This document shows, one piece after another, positions 9,161 through 17,586 of a DNA stretch of 64,000 nt. Source of the DNA: Lewinellaceae bacterium (GTDB taxonomy: Bacteria > Bacteroidota > Bacteroidia > Chitinophagales > Saprospiraceae); the NCBI GenBank assembly GCA_020636405.1, contig JACJXW010000004.1:1054001-1118000 (forward strand), written 5' to 3'. The notes beneath the pieces were generated by a model, which searched no databases, was not told the DNA's origin, and saw only the letters and a program-made list of their open reading frames with translations. Within the stretch, counting starts at the first letter, position 1. Every line of letters starts with the position of its first letter. Position numbers and translations under genes: made by a program.

Positions 9161-12100
9161 ATGCGTAGATTATTACTAAGCTTATTGGGGGTGGCCTTTG
9201 CGGTGTCTCTGGCCTCTGCCCATATTAACCCCAATAAGCCGCAAGCCGAACCCGCTAAAAACAATAATAAAGTAACTTTCAGGGAAAGCTGTGATGCTGC
9301 CAAGGCACAGCGCGACCAGGCCGTCAATAACGTACGCGCCCGACTCACCACCGGTGGTGACGTTTGGTGGGATGGCGATGATGGCCGCTACGTGGTTCCC
9401 AAAGTACCTCCGGGAGTACCTGAAGTGTCTTCCATCTTCGCCGGTGCTGTTTGGCTGGGTGGTGTGGACGAAGCCGGCAACCTTAAGCTGGCGGCTCAGA
9501 CTTACGGACGCTCCGGCGGCCAGTTCGACTTCTGGTCGGGGCCTCTTTATCCGGAAAAAGAGAATGAGGATGATCCGGATCCGGGAACTACTGACCAGTC
9601 GGTCTGTTCCAAGTGGGACGCCTTCTTCGTGGTGACCGGCGCTGAGATCGACGAGCATATCCGCAAGTATGAGCAGACCATCAACGAAGGTGGAACCTAT
9701 GAGCCAACTTCCATTCCCAAAGGCGTGCGTGGCTGGCCGGGAAGGGGCAACCCCTTCTTTGCAGATGTCAACGGATTTGAACTGCCCAACACCAGCCAGG
9801 GCCTTGCCGGTTTCCACGATGAAGACGGCGACGGGCTCTACAATCCTCAAAACGGGGACTACCCGATCATCGAGATCCGTGGCTGTGAAGAGCCTCAGTA
9901 TCCGGATGAAATGATCTTCTGGATCTATAACGACAACGGTAACATCCACTCTGAGACCAATGGCGACCCCATTCAGATGGAGATCCAGGTACAGGCCTTC
10001 GGCTATGCCACTAACGATGAGCTCAACGACATGACCTTCCAGCGCTACAAGCTGATCAACCGTGCCATTGAGCCGATCGACAGTACATTCTTTGCCATGT
10101 GGGTAGACCCTGACCTGGGGTGCTATACCGATGACTACATCGGTTGCGATACGCTGCGAAGCCTAGCGATCGTTTACAATGAAGACGTTCTGGACGGGCA
10201 AACCGGCTGTACCTGCCCCGGTGGGGTGAATACGTATTGCGACGAAGTTCCTATCCTGGGTATCGACTACTTCCGCGGCCCGCTGGGCCCGAAAGTCTTC
10301 GGCCCCAACGGCACGCTGCTCAATCCGGGCAGGGGCGAAGAGCCGGATACGATCATAGAGTTAGGGATGTCCTCTTTTACTTATGCCAACAACGCATCGG
10401 TAGGGCCCTGGCCGGCGGCAATGACGGACCCCAATACCTCTTTGGAATATTATCGTTATCTCACGGGATCCTGGCGTGACGGTAGCCCATTCACCTATGG
10501 TGGAGATGCTTACCAGGATGGCGACCAGATCGAATATGCGTTCACGGAATCTCCCGACGACCCCAACGGCTGGTCGATGTGTACCGCCGGCCTGGCTGAG
10601 GGTGACCGCCGTACCATTCAGGCTTCCGGGCCTTTCCGCCTGGACCCCGGAGCAGTGAACGAGCTGATCATCGGCGCCGTGTGGGTGCCCGACCAATCTT
10701 ACCCCTGCCCCAGCATCCGCAGATTGCAGGAAGCGGACGACATCGCTCAGGCTCTGTTCGACAACTGCTTCGACATTACCGACGGCCCGGATGCTCCGGA
10801 CCTCGACATCATCGAACTGGACCGCGAATTGATCATTGTACTGACCAACGATACTTCTACTTCCAATAATGCTTTCGAAGCTTACGAAGAGGTGGGCCTT
10901 GAGATCCCACCGCTGGCAGAGGACAGCCTCTACCGCTTCGAAGGTTATAAGGTTTACCAGCTCAATGGCCCCAACATCGGCCTGAGCCCCGAGAATGTGG
11001 CAGACCCCTCCCGCGCCCGCCTGATCTATCAGGTCGACCTGCGCAACGGCGTCGCCAAGATCTTCAACTGGGCGCCGGTGGATGCGCCGACCGAGGAGTC
11101 GTACTACGTGCCTTCCCTCATGGTTAGCGGTAGCGACCAGGGTATCCGGCATACGTTCCGGGTTAGGGAAGACGCCTTTGCGGACGAAGACCGCCGCCTG
11201 ATCAACCATAAGAAGTACTACTTCGCAGCGGTGGCCTACGCCTTCAACGAATACGAACCGTTTGACCCGAAAGATATCATCGGCCAGCGGAAGCCTTACC
11301 TGGAAGGCCGTAGAAATATCGGCCCCAATGGCGATGGTTTGCCCTACACGGCTATTCCGCGCCCGATCGTCGACCGCCAGCTGAATGCAGACTATGGCAG
11401 CGGCGCAACCATTACCCGTATTGATGGTATTGGCAACGGCGGCAATTTCATCGACCTGAGCGATGAAACCCGTGCTGCGATCGAAGATGCCTTCAGGAGT
11501 GGGCAGAAAACCTTTGGTGAATTGACCTATGCGGACGGCAGCGGCCCCATTAGTGTCCAGGTGTTCAACCCTCTGGATGTTAAGAACGGCAGCTTTGAAC
11601 TGAAGTTCGTCGACGGTAATATGGATGACGAGACCCTGGAATCGAACGCACGCTGGGAAATGACCCTCTTCCCGGATGACGGCAATTACCGGATCGTTTC
11701 TGAAAAGACCATCGCCCAGCTGAATGAGCAGATCATTCGCGACTTCGGTTTCACGGTTTCTATCGGCCAGGTCTCCGAACCCGGCGCCAAGGATACGGAA
11801 AACAATGGGTACATTCCCAGTGCCATTACCTATCGGGACGCTACGGCCGAGCCCTGGTACTTCGCTTTCCCGGAGAACTTCGACCTCATTCCACAGGTTG
11901 GGTTCGAGGACAGGCTGTTTGATTACACTTCTATGGAAGCGGGGCAGGTGGATGCAACGCTGGACCCCGACGGTGGCCTGGCCCAGTATGGCCAGTCTCC
12001 TCTTCTCCCGTATTACCTGCTGGATTGGAGGTCTCGCGGGACTTCTCCGTTCACGGGTGAATTCCAGTTCATCACTCCGGTATGGACCAACAACAGCGCC

Positions 12101-13285
12101 GCTGGTATCGTCCGCACGCAGATGAAGCTGGAGAACCTGAACAACGTAGACCTGGTATTTACCTCCGATAAGAATCTCTGGAGCCGCTGTGTGGTAGTAG
12201 AAACTGCTAACCGTTTCTACACTGACGCAGGCTGGCCCACTGAGGGAGAACGCAAGCAGTTCGACCTGCGCGCTGCGCCTTCTGTAGGCAAGGACGCCGA
12301 TGCGAACGGCCTGCCCGTCCCCGATGGCGACGGTGAAGGAATGGGCTGGTTCCCGGGTTACGCCGTTGACGTGGAGACCGGCCAGCGCCTGAACGTGTTC
12401 TGGGGTGAAAACTCCGTCTACGATGGTTCTCTGTTCCCCGAGACTTACAACGACGCTCCTACGGGCCGCGATATGATGTTCAACCCGAGCAACCAGCTGA
12501 TATTGGGATCGGAGGACTTCTTCAGCAACCCGCCGCTTCCTTATTACCTTGGAGGCCAGCACTTCGTTTACGTCTCGAGGTTGCCATATGACTCCTGCCA
12601 GATCTACCGCGCCAACCTCAAGCCGGGCCCAAGCCCGCTGACGAAGGTGAAGGCCATGCGGGAGATCACCTGGGGCGGCCTGGTCAACGTTTCTTCTGAC
12701 GCTCAGATGTTGTCCTACAGCGATGGCCTGATCCCTGCCGATGTAGTGGTCAAGTTGCGTACCAACAGCCCGTATCAGGTAGAGAAGGACCTGGACTATG
12801 GCGACTTCGATACCGGTGATGACCGCACCGGCACCGGAGAGAACAAGTACCACCCGCTCTATCGGTTCAAGATCGAATCCAAGGAAGCTACGGCCCTGGA
12901 TGAGGTTAAGGTCAACGAAGCCCTGGATATGATCGACGTGGTTCCGAACCCGTACTATGGTTTCTCCGACTACGAAACTTCGCAGTTTACCAATATCGTT
13001 AAGATCACCAACCTGCCTGCCAAGTGCGTGGTGACGATCTATACGCTGGAAGGTAAGTTCATCCGCCAGTATGTGCGCGATGAAGTAGGTACTGTTCCCG
13101 ATGGCAACAACCGGGCGCTGAACCGCAACCAGGTCCTGCCGGCTATCGAATGGGACCTGAGGAACAACAAGGGGATTCCTGTTGCCAGTGGCGTTTACCT
13201 CATCCACGTTTCAGCCGAAGGGCTGGGCGAGCGTACGCTCAAGTGGTTTGGTGTCAACCGCGAGTTCGACCCGTCAGGCCTGTAG
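9161..13285 (+). CDS. Giant secreted protein with type IX-sorting-like C-terminal domain
   Basis: This is a 1374-residue protein with a signal peptide (MRRLLLSLLGVAFAVSLASA). The body contains acidic, Gly-rich turns such as DEDGDGLYNPQNGDYP (near residue 228) and DADANGLPVPDGDGEG (near 1048) that look like calcium-binding loops. The last ~115 residues form a FlgD/Ig-like domain: VVPNPYYG, KITNLP, VTIYTLEGKFIRQY, then IPVASGVYLIHV. This is the pattern of the C-terminal domains that send proteins through the type IX system or anchor them afterwards, although it does not look like a canonical short type A tail. It lies between a TonB receptor and a PorV-like gene, which supports surface export. 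The enzymatic or binding role is unknown. Confidence 0.8.
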   Translation: MRRLLLSLLGVAFAVSLASAHINPNKPQAEPAKNNNKVTFRESCDAAKAQRDQAVNNVRARLTTGGDVWWDGDDGRYVVPKVPPGVPEVSSIFAGAVWLGGVDEAGNLKLAAQTYGRSGGQFDFWSGPLYPEKENEDDPDPGTTDQSVCSKWDAFFVVTGAEIDEHIRKYEQTINEGGTYEPTSIPKGVRGWPGRGNPFFADVNGFELPNTSQGLAGFHDEDGDGLYNPQNGDYPIIEIRGCEEPQYPDEMIFWIYNDNGNIHSETNGDPIQMEIQVQAFGYATNDELNDMTFQRYKLINRAIEPIDSTFFAMWVDPDLGCYTDDYIGCDTLRSLAIVYNEDVLDGQTGCTCPGGVNTYCDEVPILGIDYFRGPLGPKVFGPNGTLLNPGRGEEPDTIIELGMSSFTYANNASVGPWPAAMTDPNTSLEYYRYLTGSWRDGSPFTYGGDAYQDGDQIEYAFTESPDDPNGWSMCTAGLAEGDRRTIQASGPFRLDPGAVNELIIGAVWVPDQSYPCPSIRRLQEADDIAQALFDNCFDITDGPDAPDLDIIELDRELIIVLTNDTSTSNNAFEAYEEVGLEIPPLAEDSLYRFEGYKVYQLNGPNIGLSPENVADPSRARLIYQVDLRNGVAKIFNWAPVDAPTEESYYVPSLMVSGSDQGIRHTFRVREDAFADEDRRLINHKKYYFAAVAYAFNEYEPFDPKDIIGQRKPYLEGRRNIGPNGDGLPYTAIPRPIVDRQLNADYGSGATITRIDGIGNGGNFIDLSDETRAAIEDAFRSGQKTFGELTYADGSGPISVQVFNPLDVKNGSFELKFVDGNMDDETLESNARWEMTLFPDDGNYRIVSEKTIAQLNEQIIRDFGFTVSIGQVSEPGAKDTENNGYIPSAITYRDATAEPWYFAFPENFDLIPQVGFEDRLFDYTSMEAGQVDATLDPDGGLAQYGQSPLLPYYLLDWRSRGTSPFTGEFQFITPVWTNNSAAGIVRTQMKLENLNNVDLVFTSDKNLWSRCVVVETANRFYTDAGWPTEGERKQFDLRAAPSVGKDADANGLPVPDGDGEGMGWFPGYAVDVETGQRLNVFWGENSVYDGSLFPETYNDAPTGRDMMFNPSNQLILGSEDFFSNPPLPYYLGGQHFVYVSRLPYDSCQIYRANLKPGPSPLTKVKAMREITWGGLVNVSSDAQMLSYSDGLIPADVVVKLRTNSPYQVEKDLDYGDFDTGDDRTGTGENKYHPLYRFKIESKEATALDEVKVNEALDMIDVVPNPYYGFSDYETSQFTNIVKITNLPAKCVVTIYTLEGKFIRQYVRDEVGTVPDGNNRALNRNQVLPAIEWDLRNNKGIPVASGVYLIHVSAEGLGERTLKWFGVNREFDPSGL

Positions 13286-13321
13286 CGTTATTCACAAAAC
13301 TTGAAAACAGTAAGAAGCAGT

Positions 13322-13346
13322 GCATCCGGAGCTTGGCTCCGGATGC
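13322..13346 (+). other. Perfect 11-bp intercistronic hairpin
   Basis: GCATCCGGAGC (13322-13332) and GCTCCGGATGC (13336-13346) form a perfect 11-bp stem with a three-base loop, 22 bases before the start of the PorV-like gene. The 3' side has an A run rather than a T run, so it is not a standard plus-strand terminator. Confidence 0.6.
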
Positions 13347-13368
13347 CGGCTTCCCAAAAAAAGACTAT

Positions 13369-14421
13369 ATGAATAAGCTTTTTTACTTCATTCTTGCATT
13401 CGCACTGGTGTGTGCTGCCGCGGGGCCGGCAACGGCCGGTAACCCCGACCGCCAGGGTGAAGCCGGCGCCGGGCAGTTGTTGCTGAACCCTTATCCGCGC
13501 AGTGCTGGCCTGCATACCATGACCACTTCCTTAGTCTCCGGTGTTGAGGCAATGCACCTCAACGTTGCCGGTATCGGCCGCATCAATAAGACGGAGGTGC
13601 AGTTTGGCCATGCCCTGTACCTTCAGGGCACGGATATTCGCCTCAATGGCGCGGGTATAGCCCAGCGCGTCGGCAAAAGTGGCGCCATATCGGTCAGCCT
13701 CATGTCTATTGATTTTGGTGATATCCGGGTAACTACCGTAGATCAGCCGGAAGGAACCGGTACGACCTTTTCTCCCAGCTTTTTCAACCTGGGAGTGGGG
13801 TATGCCCATACCTTTGAAAACAAGGTTTCCGTTGGTGTACTCTTCCGGGGCGTCTCGGAGTCGATCCAGGATGTCAACTCCTTTGGCTTTGCCATCGACG
13901 CCGGCGTTCAATACGTCACCGGCGAAAAAGACAACTTCAAGTTCGGCATCTCTCTGCGCAACATTGGCTCGCGTATGACATACGGCGGCCAAGGTTTGTC
14001 CACTCAGGGCCCGGCGCCTAACGGCGGCACCTATGAGCTGACCTATGCGCAGCGCTCGGCAGACTTCGAACTGCCATCGATGCTCAACATCGGTTTATCC
14101 TATGACTTCCTTATCGGGGACAAGCATCGCCTGACCGCCATCGGCAACTTTACTTCCAATTCTTTTTCTCAGGACCAGGTCGGGGGCGGCCTTGAATATT
14201 CGCTCAGCGATATGTTCATGCTTCGGGGCGGCTACCGCTATGAATTTGGATCTGACAACGAGGTGGAACAGCCCATCTATACCGGCCTGAGTGCCGGGGC
14301 TTCTGTTTCGGTACCTCTGAGCAAAGAGAACAAGGATGTGCGCTTTTCCATTGACTACGCTTACCGTAATACCAAGATCTGGGACGGTACGCACAATATT
14401 GGCATCCGTTTCAATATTTAA
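13369..14421 (+). CDS. PorV/PorQ-family outer-membrane beta-barrel protein
   Basis: This 350-residue protein has a signal peptide ending near PATAG (residue 24). After it comes the family signature, GAGQLLLNPYPRSAGL followed by GVEAMHLNVAGI, then amphipathic beta strands ending in IWDGTHNIGIRFNI. PorV-family barrels shuttle or anchor type IX cargo at the outer membrane. Its place directly after a large protein with a sorting-type tail suggests that it serves that cargo. It is probably a paralogue, not the housekeeping PorV, because it is tied to one receptor-cargo pair; that is inference. The ATG at 13369 is preferred over upstream in-frame codons because it begins the signal peptide. Confidence 0.85.
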   Translation: MNKLFYFILAFALVCAAAGPATAGNPDRQGEAGAGQLLLNPYPRSAGLHTMTTSLVSGVEAMHLNVAGIGRINKTEVQFGHALYLQGTDIRLNGAGIAQRVGKSGAISVSLMSIDFGDIRVTTVDQPEGTGTTFSPSFFNLGVGYAHTFENKVSVGVLFRGVSESIQDVNSFGFAIDAGVQYVTGEKDNFKFGISLRNIGSRMTYGGQGLSTQGPAPNGGTYELTYAQRSADFELPSMLNIGLSYDFLIGDKHRLTAIGNFTSNSFSQDQVGGGLEYSLSDMFMLRGGYRYEFGSDNEVEQPIYTGLSAGASVSVPLSKENKDVRFSIDYAYRNTKIWDGTHNIGIRFNI

Positions 14422-14480
14422 ACACTAAGCACAAGAGGCGGAAAAACGGCCTTCCTGCATAGGCACTTTGCTGCAGGCCC

Positions 14481-14511
14481 TTGAATTTTTCCGCGAATAT
14501 CTTTACTTTTG
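14481..14511 (+). promoter_or_regulatory. greA: Strong Bacteroidota-type promoter upstream of greA
   Basis: TTG at 14481-14483, a 20-base spacer, and TACTTTTG at 14504-14511 match the -33/-7 consensus with no mismatch. Transcription should begin near 14518, about 330 bases before the greA ATG and just before a perfect hairpin. Confidence 0.55.
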
Positions 14512-14523
14512 TATTTCAAACAC

Positions 14524-14569
14524 GGCAAGAACGTTTCCGCAATGCCTCGCGGAAGCGTTCTTGCCTTTT
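14524..14569 (+). terminator. Long hairpin with T tail, terminator or greA attenuator
   Basis: GGCAAGAACGTTTCCGC (14524-14540) pairs with GCGGAAGCGTTCTTGCC (14549-14565) over 17 bp with a single G-U pair and an 8-base loop, followed by TTTT. It can end transcripts from the PorV-like operon about 100 bases after its stop. It also lies directly downstream of the promoter at 14481-14511. Confidence 0.75.
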
Positions 14570-14846
14570 ATGCTCCAAAGAGGAGGTGACACTCCCTAGA
14601 GGGCAGGAAGATGAGAGAAAAGACTGTTTTTTCCCTCTATTCAAGTTGGAAGCTTGTCTGCTCTGGTGCGACATGTCCAGAGGGGGGAGAATTGACGGTA
14701 TATTGTTCACGAAAAAAATGATCTTCACTGGCAAATGGCCTTACCGGCCAATGGAAAAGAATGGACAGAACAAGAGCTGGTAATACTCTAATCTGTTCTG
14801 GGGCGCCCAGCCATACCGTTTGCATAAGGATCAAAAACCAAATTTT

Positions 14847-15323
14847 ATGTCTGGATACAATTATCTGACACGCGAAGGTTACAGCAAGCTCAAAGCTGAG
14901 TTGGAAGAAATGAAAACAACGGGCCGTGAAGAAGTGGCCAAAGCTATTGCCGAAGCCCGGGAAAAAGGAGACCTCTCGGAAAACGCCGAGTATGATGCCG
15001 CCAAAGATGCCCAGGGTATGTTGGAATTGCGCATCAACGACCTGGAAAAGGTACTGGCTAATTCCCGTATCCTCGATGAAAGCCAACTGGATGCGTCTAA
15101 AGTGACCGTGCTTTCCAATGTGACCATTAAAAATAAAAAGACGGGTAAGCAACTAAAATATAAACTTGTTTCGGAGTCTGAAGCGGACCTGAAAGACAAG
15201 AAGATCTCCGTAAACTCGCCTATGGGGCAGGGCCTGCTGGGTAAGGCCGTCGGCGACCTGGCCATTGTGGAAACCCCGCGGGGCAACCTGGAATTCGAGA
15301 TCGTGGAAATTTCTCTTTCCTGA
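14847..15323 (+). CDS. greA: Transcription elongation factor GreA
   Basis: GreA rescues backtracked RNA polymerase by stimulating cleavage of the RNA 3' end. From the ATG at 14847 the protein is 158 residues, the same length as E. coli GreA; an upstream in-frame ATG would add nine non-conserved residues. The N-terminal coiled coil carries the tip motif EKGDLSENAEYDAAK, whose acidic residues coordinate the catalytic Mg ion, and the C-terminal FKBP-like domain includes SPMGQGLLGKAVGD. The HIT-family gene follows after 37 bases and is probably co-transcribed. The leader is unusually long and contains a hairpin. Confidence 0.97.
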   Translation: MSGYNYLTREGYSKLKAELEEMKTTGREEVAKAIAEAREKGDLSENAEYDAAKDAQGMLELRINDLEKVLANSRILDESQLDASKVTVLSNVTIKNKKTGKQLKYKLVSESEADLKDKKISVNSPMGQGLLGKAVGDLAIVETPRGNLEFEIVEISLS

Positions 15324-15360
15324 GGCGGCCTTTTGCCTCCATCCAAAATTTGTGACTCTT

Positions 15361-15762
15361 ATGGCAAGTATTTTCACCCGGATCGTTCAGGGAGAGATCC
15401 CGGCCCACAAAGTAGCGGAAACGGAAGATTTTCTCGCCTTCCTCGACATCAATCCGCTGGCCGAAGGGCATACTCTGGCTATCCCCAAGCGGGAAGTGGA
15501 TTACATTTTCGACCTCGGTGAGGAGGAGCTTGCCGGCCTGATGGCCTTCTCCAAACGGGTGGCCAAAGCCATAGAAGCGGTGGTGCCCTGTGCGCGGATA
15601 GGGGTCACCGTGATCGGGCTGGAAGTGCCCCACACCCACATCCACCTCATCCCCATTAATGATATTGGGGATATGAACTTCTCCAAACCGAAACTTTCTC
15701 CTTCACAGGACGAACTGATGGAACTGGCAGAGGCGATCCGAAGTCACTATAGGGAGGAATGA
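15361..15762 (+). CDS. HIT-family nucleotide-binding hydrolase
   Basis: This 133-residue cytoplasmic protein carries the histidine-triad motif HTHIHLIP (His91, His93, His95), plus the family pattern FLDINPLAEGHTLAIPKR near residue 27. HIT hydrolases such as HinT remove AMP or other groups from nucleoside phosphoramidates. The ATG at 15361 gives the usual N-terminus (MASIFTRIVQGEIPAHKV). The gene is 37 bases after greA, a pairing I have seen in Bacteroidota, and converges with ruvC. Confidence 0.93.
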   Translation: MASIFTRIVQGEIPAHKVAETEDFLAFLDINPLAEGHTLAIPKREVDYIFDLGEEELAGLMAFSKRVAKAIEAVVPCARIGVTVIGLEVPHTHIHLIPINDIGDMNFSKPKLSPSQDELMELAEAIRSHYREE

Positions 15763-15818
15763 TGGATTGAAGGAAGGAATGGCCGGAAAAGACCAATTCT
15801 GCATTCTTCCCTTCATAC

Positions 15819-16382
15819 TCATCCCATACGGCCCGGATTGTCTTTGAGGAAGTTGCTCCAATCGTTGTACCGTTTTTTTCCGCCGAGCACACTGCCGGAT
15901 TGGTAGAAATGGCACACGGCAGTGGCCAGTGCATCGGTGGCATCGAGGTAATGGCCATCCAATTTGAGCTGGAGGATATTGGAGAGCATGGCAGCGACCT
16001 GTTCTTTGGAAGCATTGCCGTTTCCGGTGACGGATTGTTTGATCTTTTTAGGAGAGTATTCGGTGATCCTGACTCCTTTGGTGATCGCTGCGGCGATGGC
16101 CACCCCCTGTGCCCGGCCCAGTTTGAGCATGGACTGTGGATTCTTGCCGTAAAAAGGCGCTTCGATGGCCATTTCCCGGGGCTGGTAGATCTCAATGATA
16201 CTTTGCAGGCGCTCGAAGATATGTTGGAGTTTATCCTGATGGTCTTCCATCTTTTTCAGGTAGATCACCCCCATGTCGAGGAGTTGCAGCTGCTTTTGCT
16301 CCACTTGTACGATGGCATAGCCCAGAATATTGGTGCCGGGGTCTACCCCTAACAGGCGGTAAGTATCTTTTTTAGTATTCAA
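15819..16382 (-). CDS. ruvC: Holliday junction resolvase RuvC
   Basis: RuvC cuts Holliday junctions as part of the RuvABC complex in recombinational repair. The 187-residue protein shows the RNase H-like fold: LLGVDPGTN with catalytic Asp14, MAIEAPFYGKN with Glu74, and HYLDATDALATAVCH with Asp147 and Asp150. The reading frame begins at a TTG at 16382, since no ATG lies near the conserved first strand; a TTG start is therefore likely. ruvA lies 39 kb away at 55.1 kb and ruvB is not in the window. The gene converges with the HIT gene. Confidence 0.95.
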   Translation of the reverse strand: MNTKKDTYRLLGVDPGTNILGYAIVQVEQKQLQLLDMGVIYLKKMEDHQDKLQHIFERLQSIIEIYQPREMAIEAPFYGKNPQSMLKLGRAQGVAIAAAITKGVRITEYSPKKIKQSVTGNGNASKEQVAAMLSNILQLKLDGHYLDATDALATAVCHFYQSGSVLGGKKRYNDWSNFLKDNPGRMG

Positions 16383-16521
16383 TCGTCTATAAAACTAGGT
16401 TTTATTGAATCCCGGATGGGGGACAGCAGGGTGTTGCACCATCATCCGAATGCAAATTACCCTAAAACCAGGAATAAAACAAAAGTTTTCAAAATCTTTG
16501 TTTTGCCTGCCAGGAACGGAT

Positions 16522-17586
16522 ATGCGAGAACAGCAGAAAAAGAGGGCTTTCCTTCTGATCAATTGGTTGCTAAAGGGCACAATTGCTGCGCTTCTGGTGT
16601 TTACCCTATACAAGCAGGCATTTGAAGGGAAGAACCTGGCCCTGGCCATTCAGGCGGCGCAAGCAATGCCATGGAAGGAAAGCTGGCCGTGGTTAGGGGT
16701 AACCTTTTTGCTGCTTCCCATCAATTGGATGCTGGAAACGCAAAAGTGGCGAAGCCTGTTGAGCCCATTTTGGCCTATTTCTTTCCGGCAGGCCTTTATC
16801 GGCGTGGTGGCGGGCGTATCGTTCTCGCTGTTTACGCCCAACCGGATAGGAGAGTACGGCGGCCGGATGCTGGCCGTACCGCCGAGGTACAACTGGCATG
16901 CTGTGATGGCTGCCCTGGTGGGCAACCTGGCGCAGTTGCTGGTGCTGATCGGTTGCGGGTTGATCGGCGCACTGCATGTTGCCGGATTTTATTTCGAAGA
17001 CGCGCAGTTGCTGTTCAGTGGATTTTGGTGGCTGGCAGTGGGCTTGCTGTGTGGGATGTATGTGCTGTTCTTCAACATAGGCTGGGTGAGTGTGGTGGCC
17101 CGGGTTTTGCCCCTGCCACGAAAGGTGCTGCGGCTCCTGGTTATGCTGAGGTATTATCGCTCCCGTCATCTGAGTATTGCTTTGGGGTTGGCGGGGGCGC
17201 GGTATGCTACTTACAGTTTTCAGTATTTCTGCTTGCTTGGCTTTTTTGGCATAGAGGCGCCGGTAGGGGCAGCGTTGGCAGGCATCGCCACGATATTTTT
17301 AATACAGGCAAGTATCCCTCTGCCCCCGGCTTTGGGGTTGCTTGCACGCGGAGAAGCCGCTTTACTGGCCCTCGGCCCGCATGGCGGCGAGGAAGTTGCC
17401 ATTCTGGCGGCAACCTTTAGCCTGTTTATAATAAACCTTTGCCTGCCCGCGTTACTTGGAATGGCTGCCATTTTCAAAATAAATGTCTTAAAATCATTAG
17501 GTTATGAAATTGAAGTTGTTCAGAATGAGCCTGATAGGCACTATGCTGATACTTCTTATGGCTTTCGCCGCTCCCGAAAGAACTAA
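16522..17586 (+). CDS. Flippase-like integral membrane protein (LPG synthase TM / UPF0104 type)
   Basis: From the ATG at 16522 this is a 354-residue inner-membrane protein with about eight hydrophobic helices. Features of the lysylphosphatidylglycerol-synthase transmembrane family are visible: NWMLETQKWRSLL near residue 70, SLFTPNRIGEYGGRM near 104 and the helix FLIQASIPLPPALGLLARGEAAL near 265. Members act as lipid flippases or as the membrane part of lipid-modifying enzymes; the substrate here is unknown. In-frame ATGs further upstream (16405, 16450) would only add a poorly hydrophobic extension. The 3' end overlaps the next gene by 83 bases in a different frame, which is unusually long. 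Confidence 0.8.
   Translation: MREQQKKRAFLLINWLLKGTIAALLVFTLYKQAFEGKNLALAIQAAQAMPWKESWPWLGVTFLLLPINWMLETQKWRSLLSPFWPISFRQAFIGVVAGVSFSLFTPNRIGEYGGRMLAVPPRYNWHAVMAALVGNLAQLLVLIGCGLIGALHVAGFYFEDAQLLFSGFWWLAVGLLCGMYVLFFNIGWVSVVARVLPLPRKVLRLLVMLRYYRSRHLSIALGLAGARYATYSFQYFCLLGFFGIEAPVGAALAGIATIFLIQASIPLPPALGLLARGEAALLALGPHGGEEVAILAATFSLFIINLCLPALLGMAAIFKINVLKSLGYEIEVVQNEPDRHYADTSYGFRRSRKN

Larger units (their letters stand above)
14422..14846 (+). other. greA leader region
   Basis: These 425 bases hold no gene. They contain a strong plus-strand promoter (14481-14511), a long hairpin followed by TTTT (14524-14569), and then about 277 bases of unassigned leader up to the greA ATG. I see no second clear promoter or known riboswitch in those last 277 bases. 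Confidence 0.6.

Noticed and set aside
10361..13207. 948-codon open frame antisense to the giant secreted protein gene
   Set aside because: Same reason: a by-product of GC-rich third positions on the coding strand, where stop codons become rare in one antisense frame.
15763..15818. Possible hairpin between the HIT and ruvC genes
   Set aside because: GAAGGAAGGAATG and CATTCTTCCCTTC pair with two mismatches and have no T tail; too weak to call a terminator.
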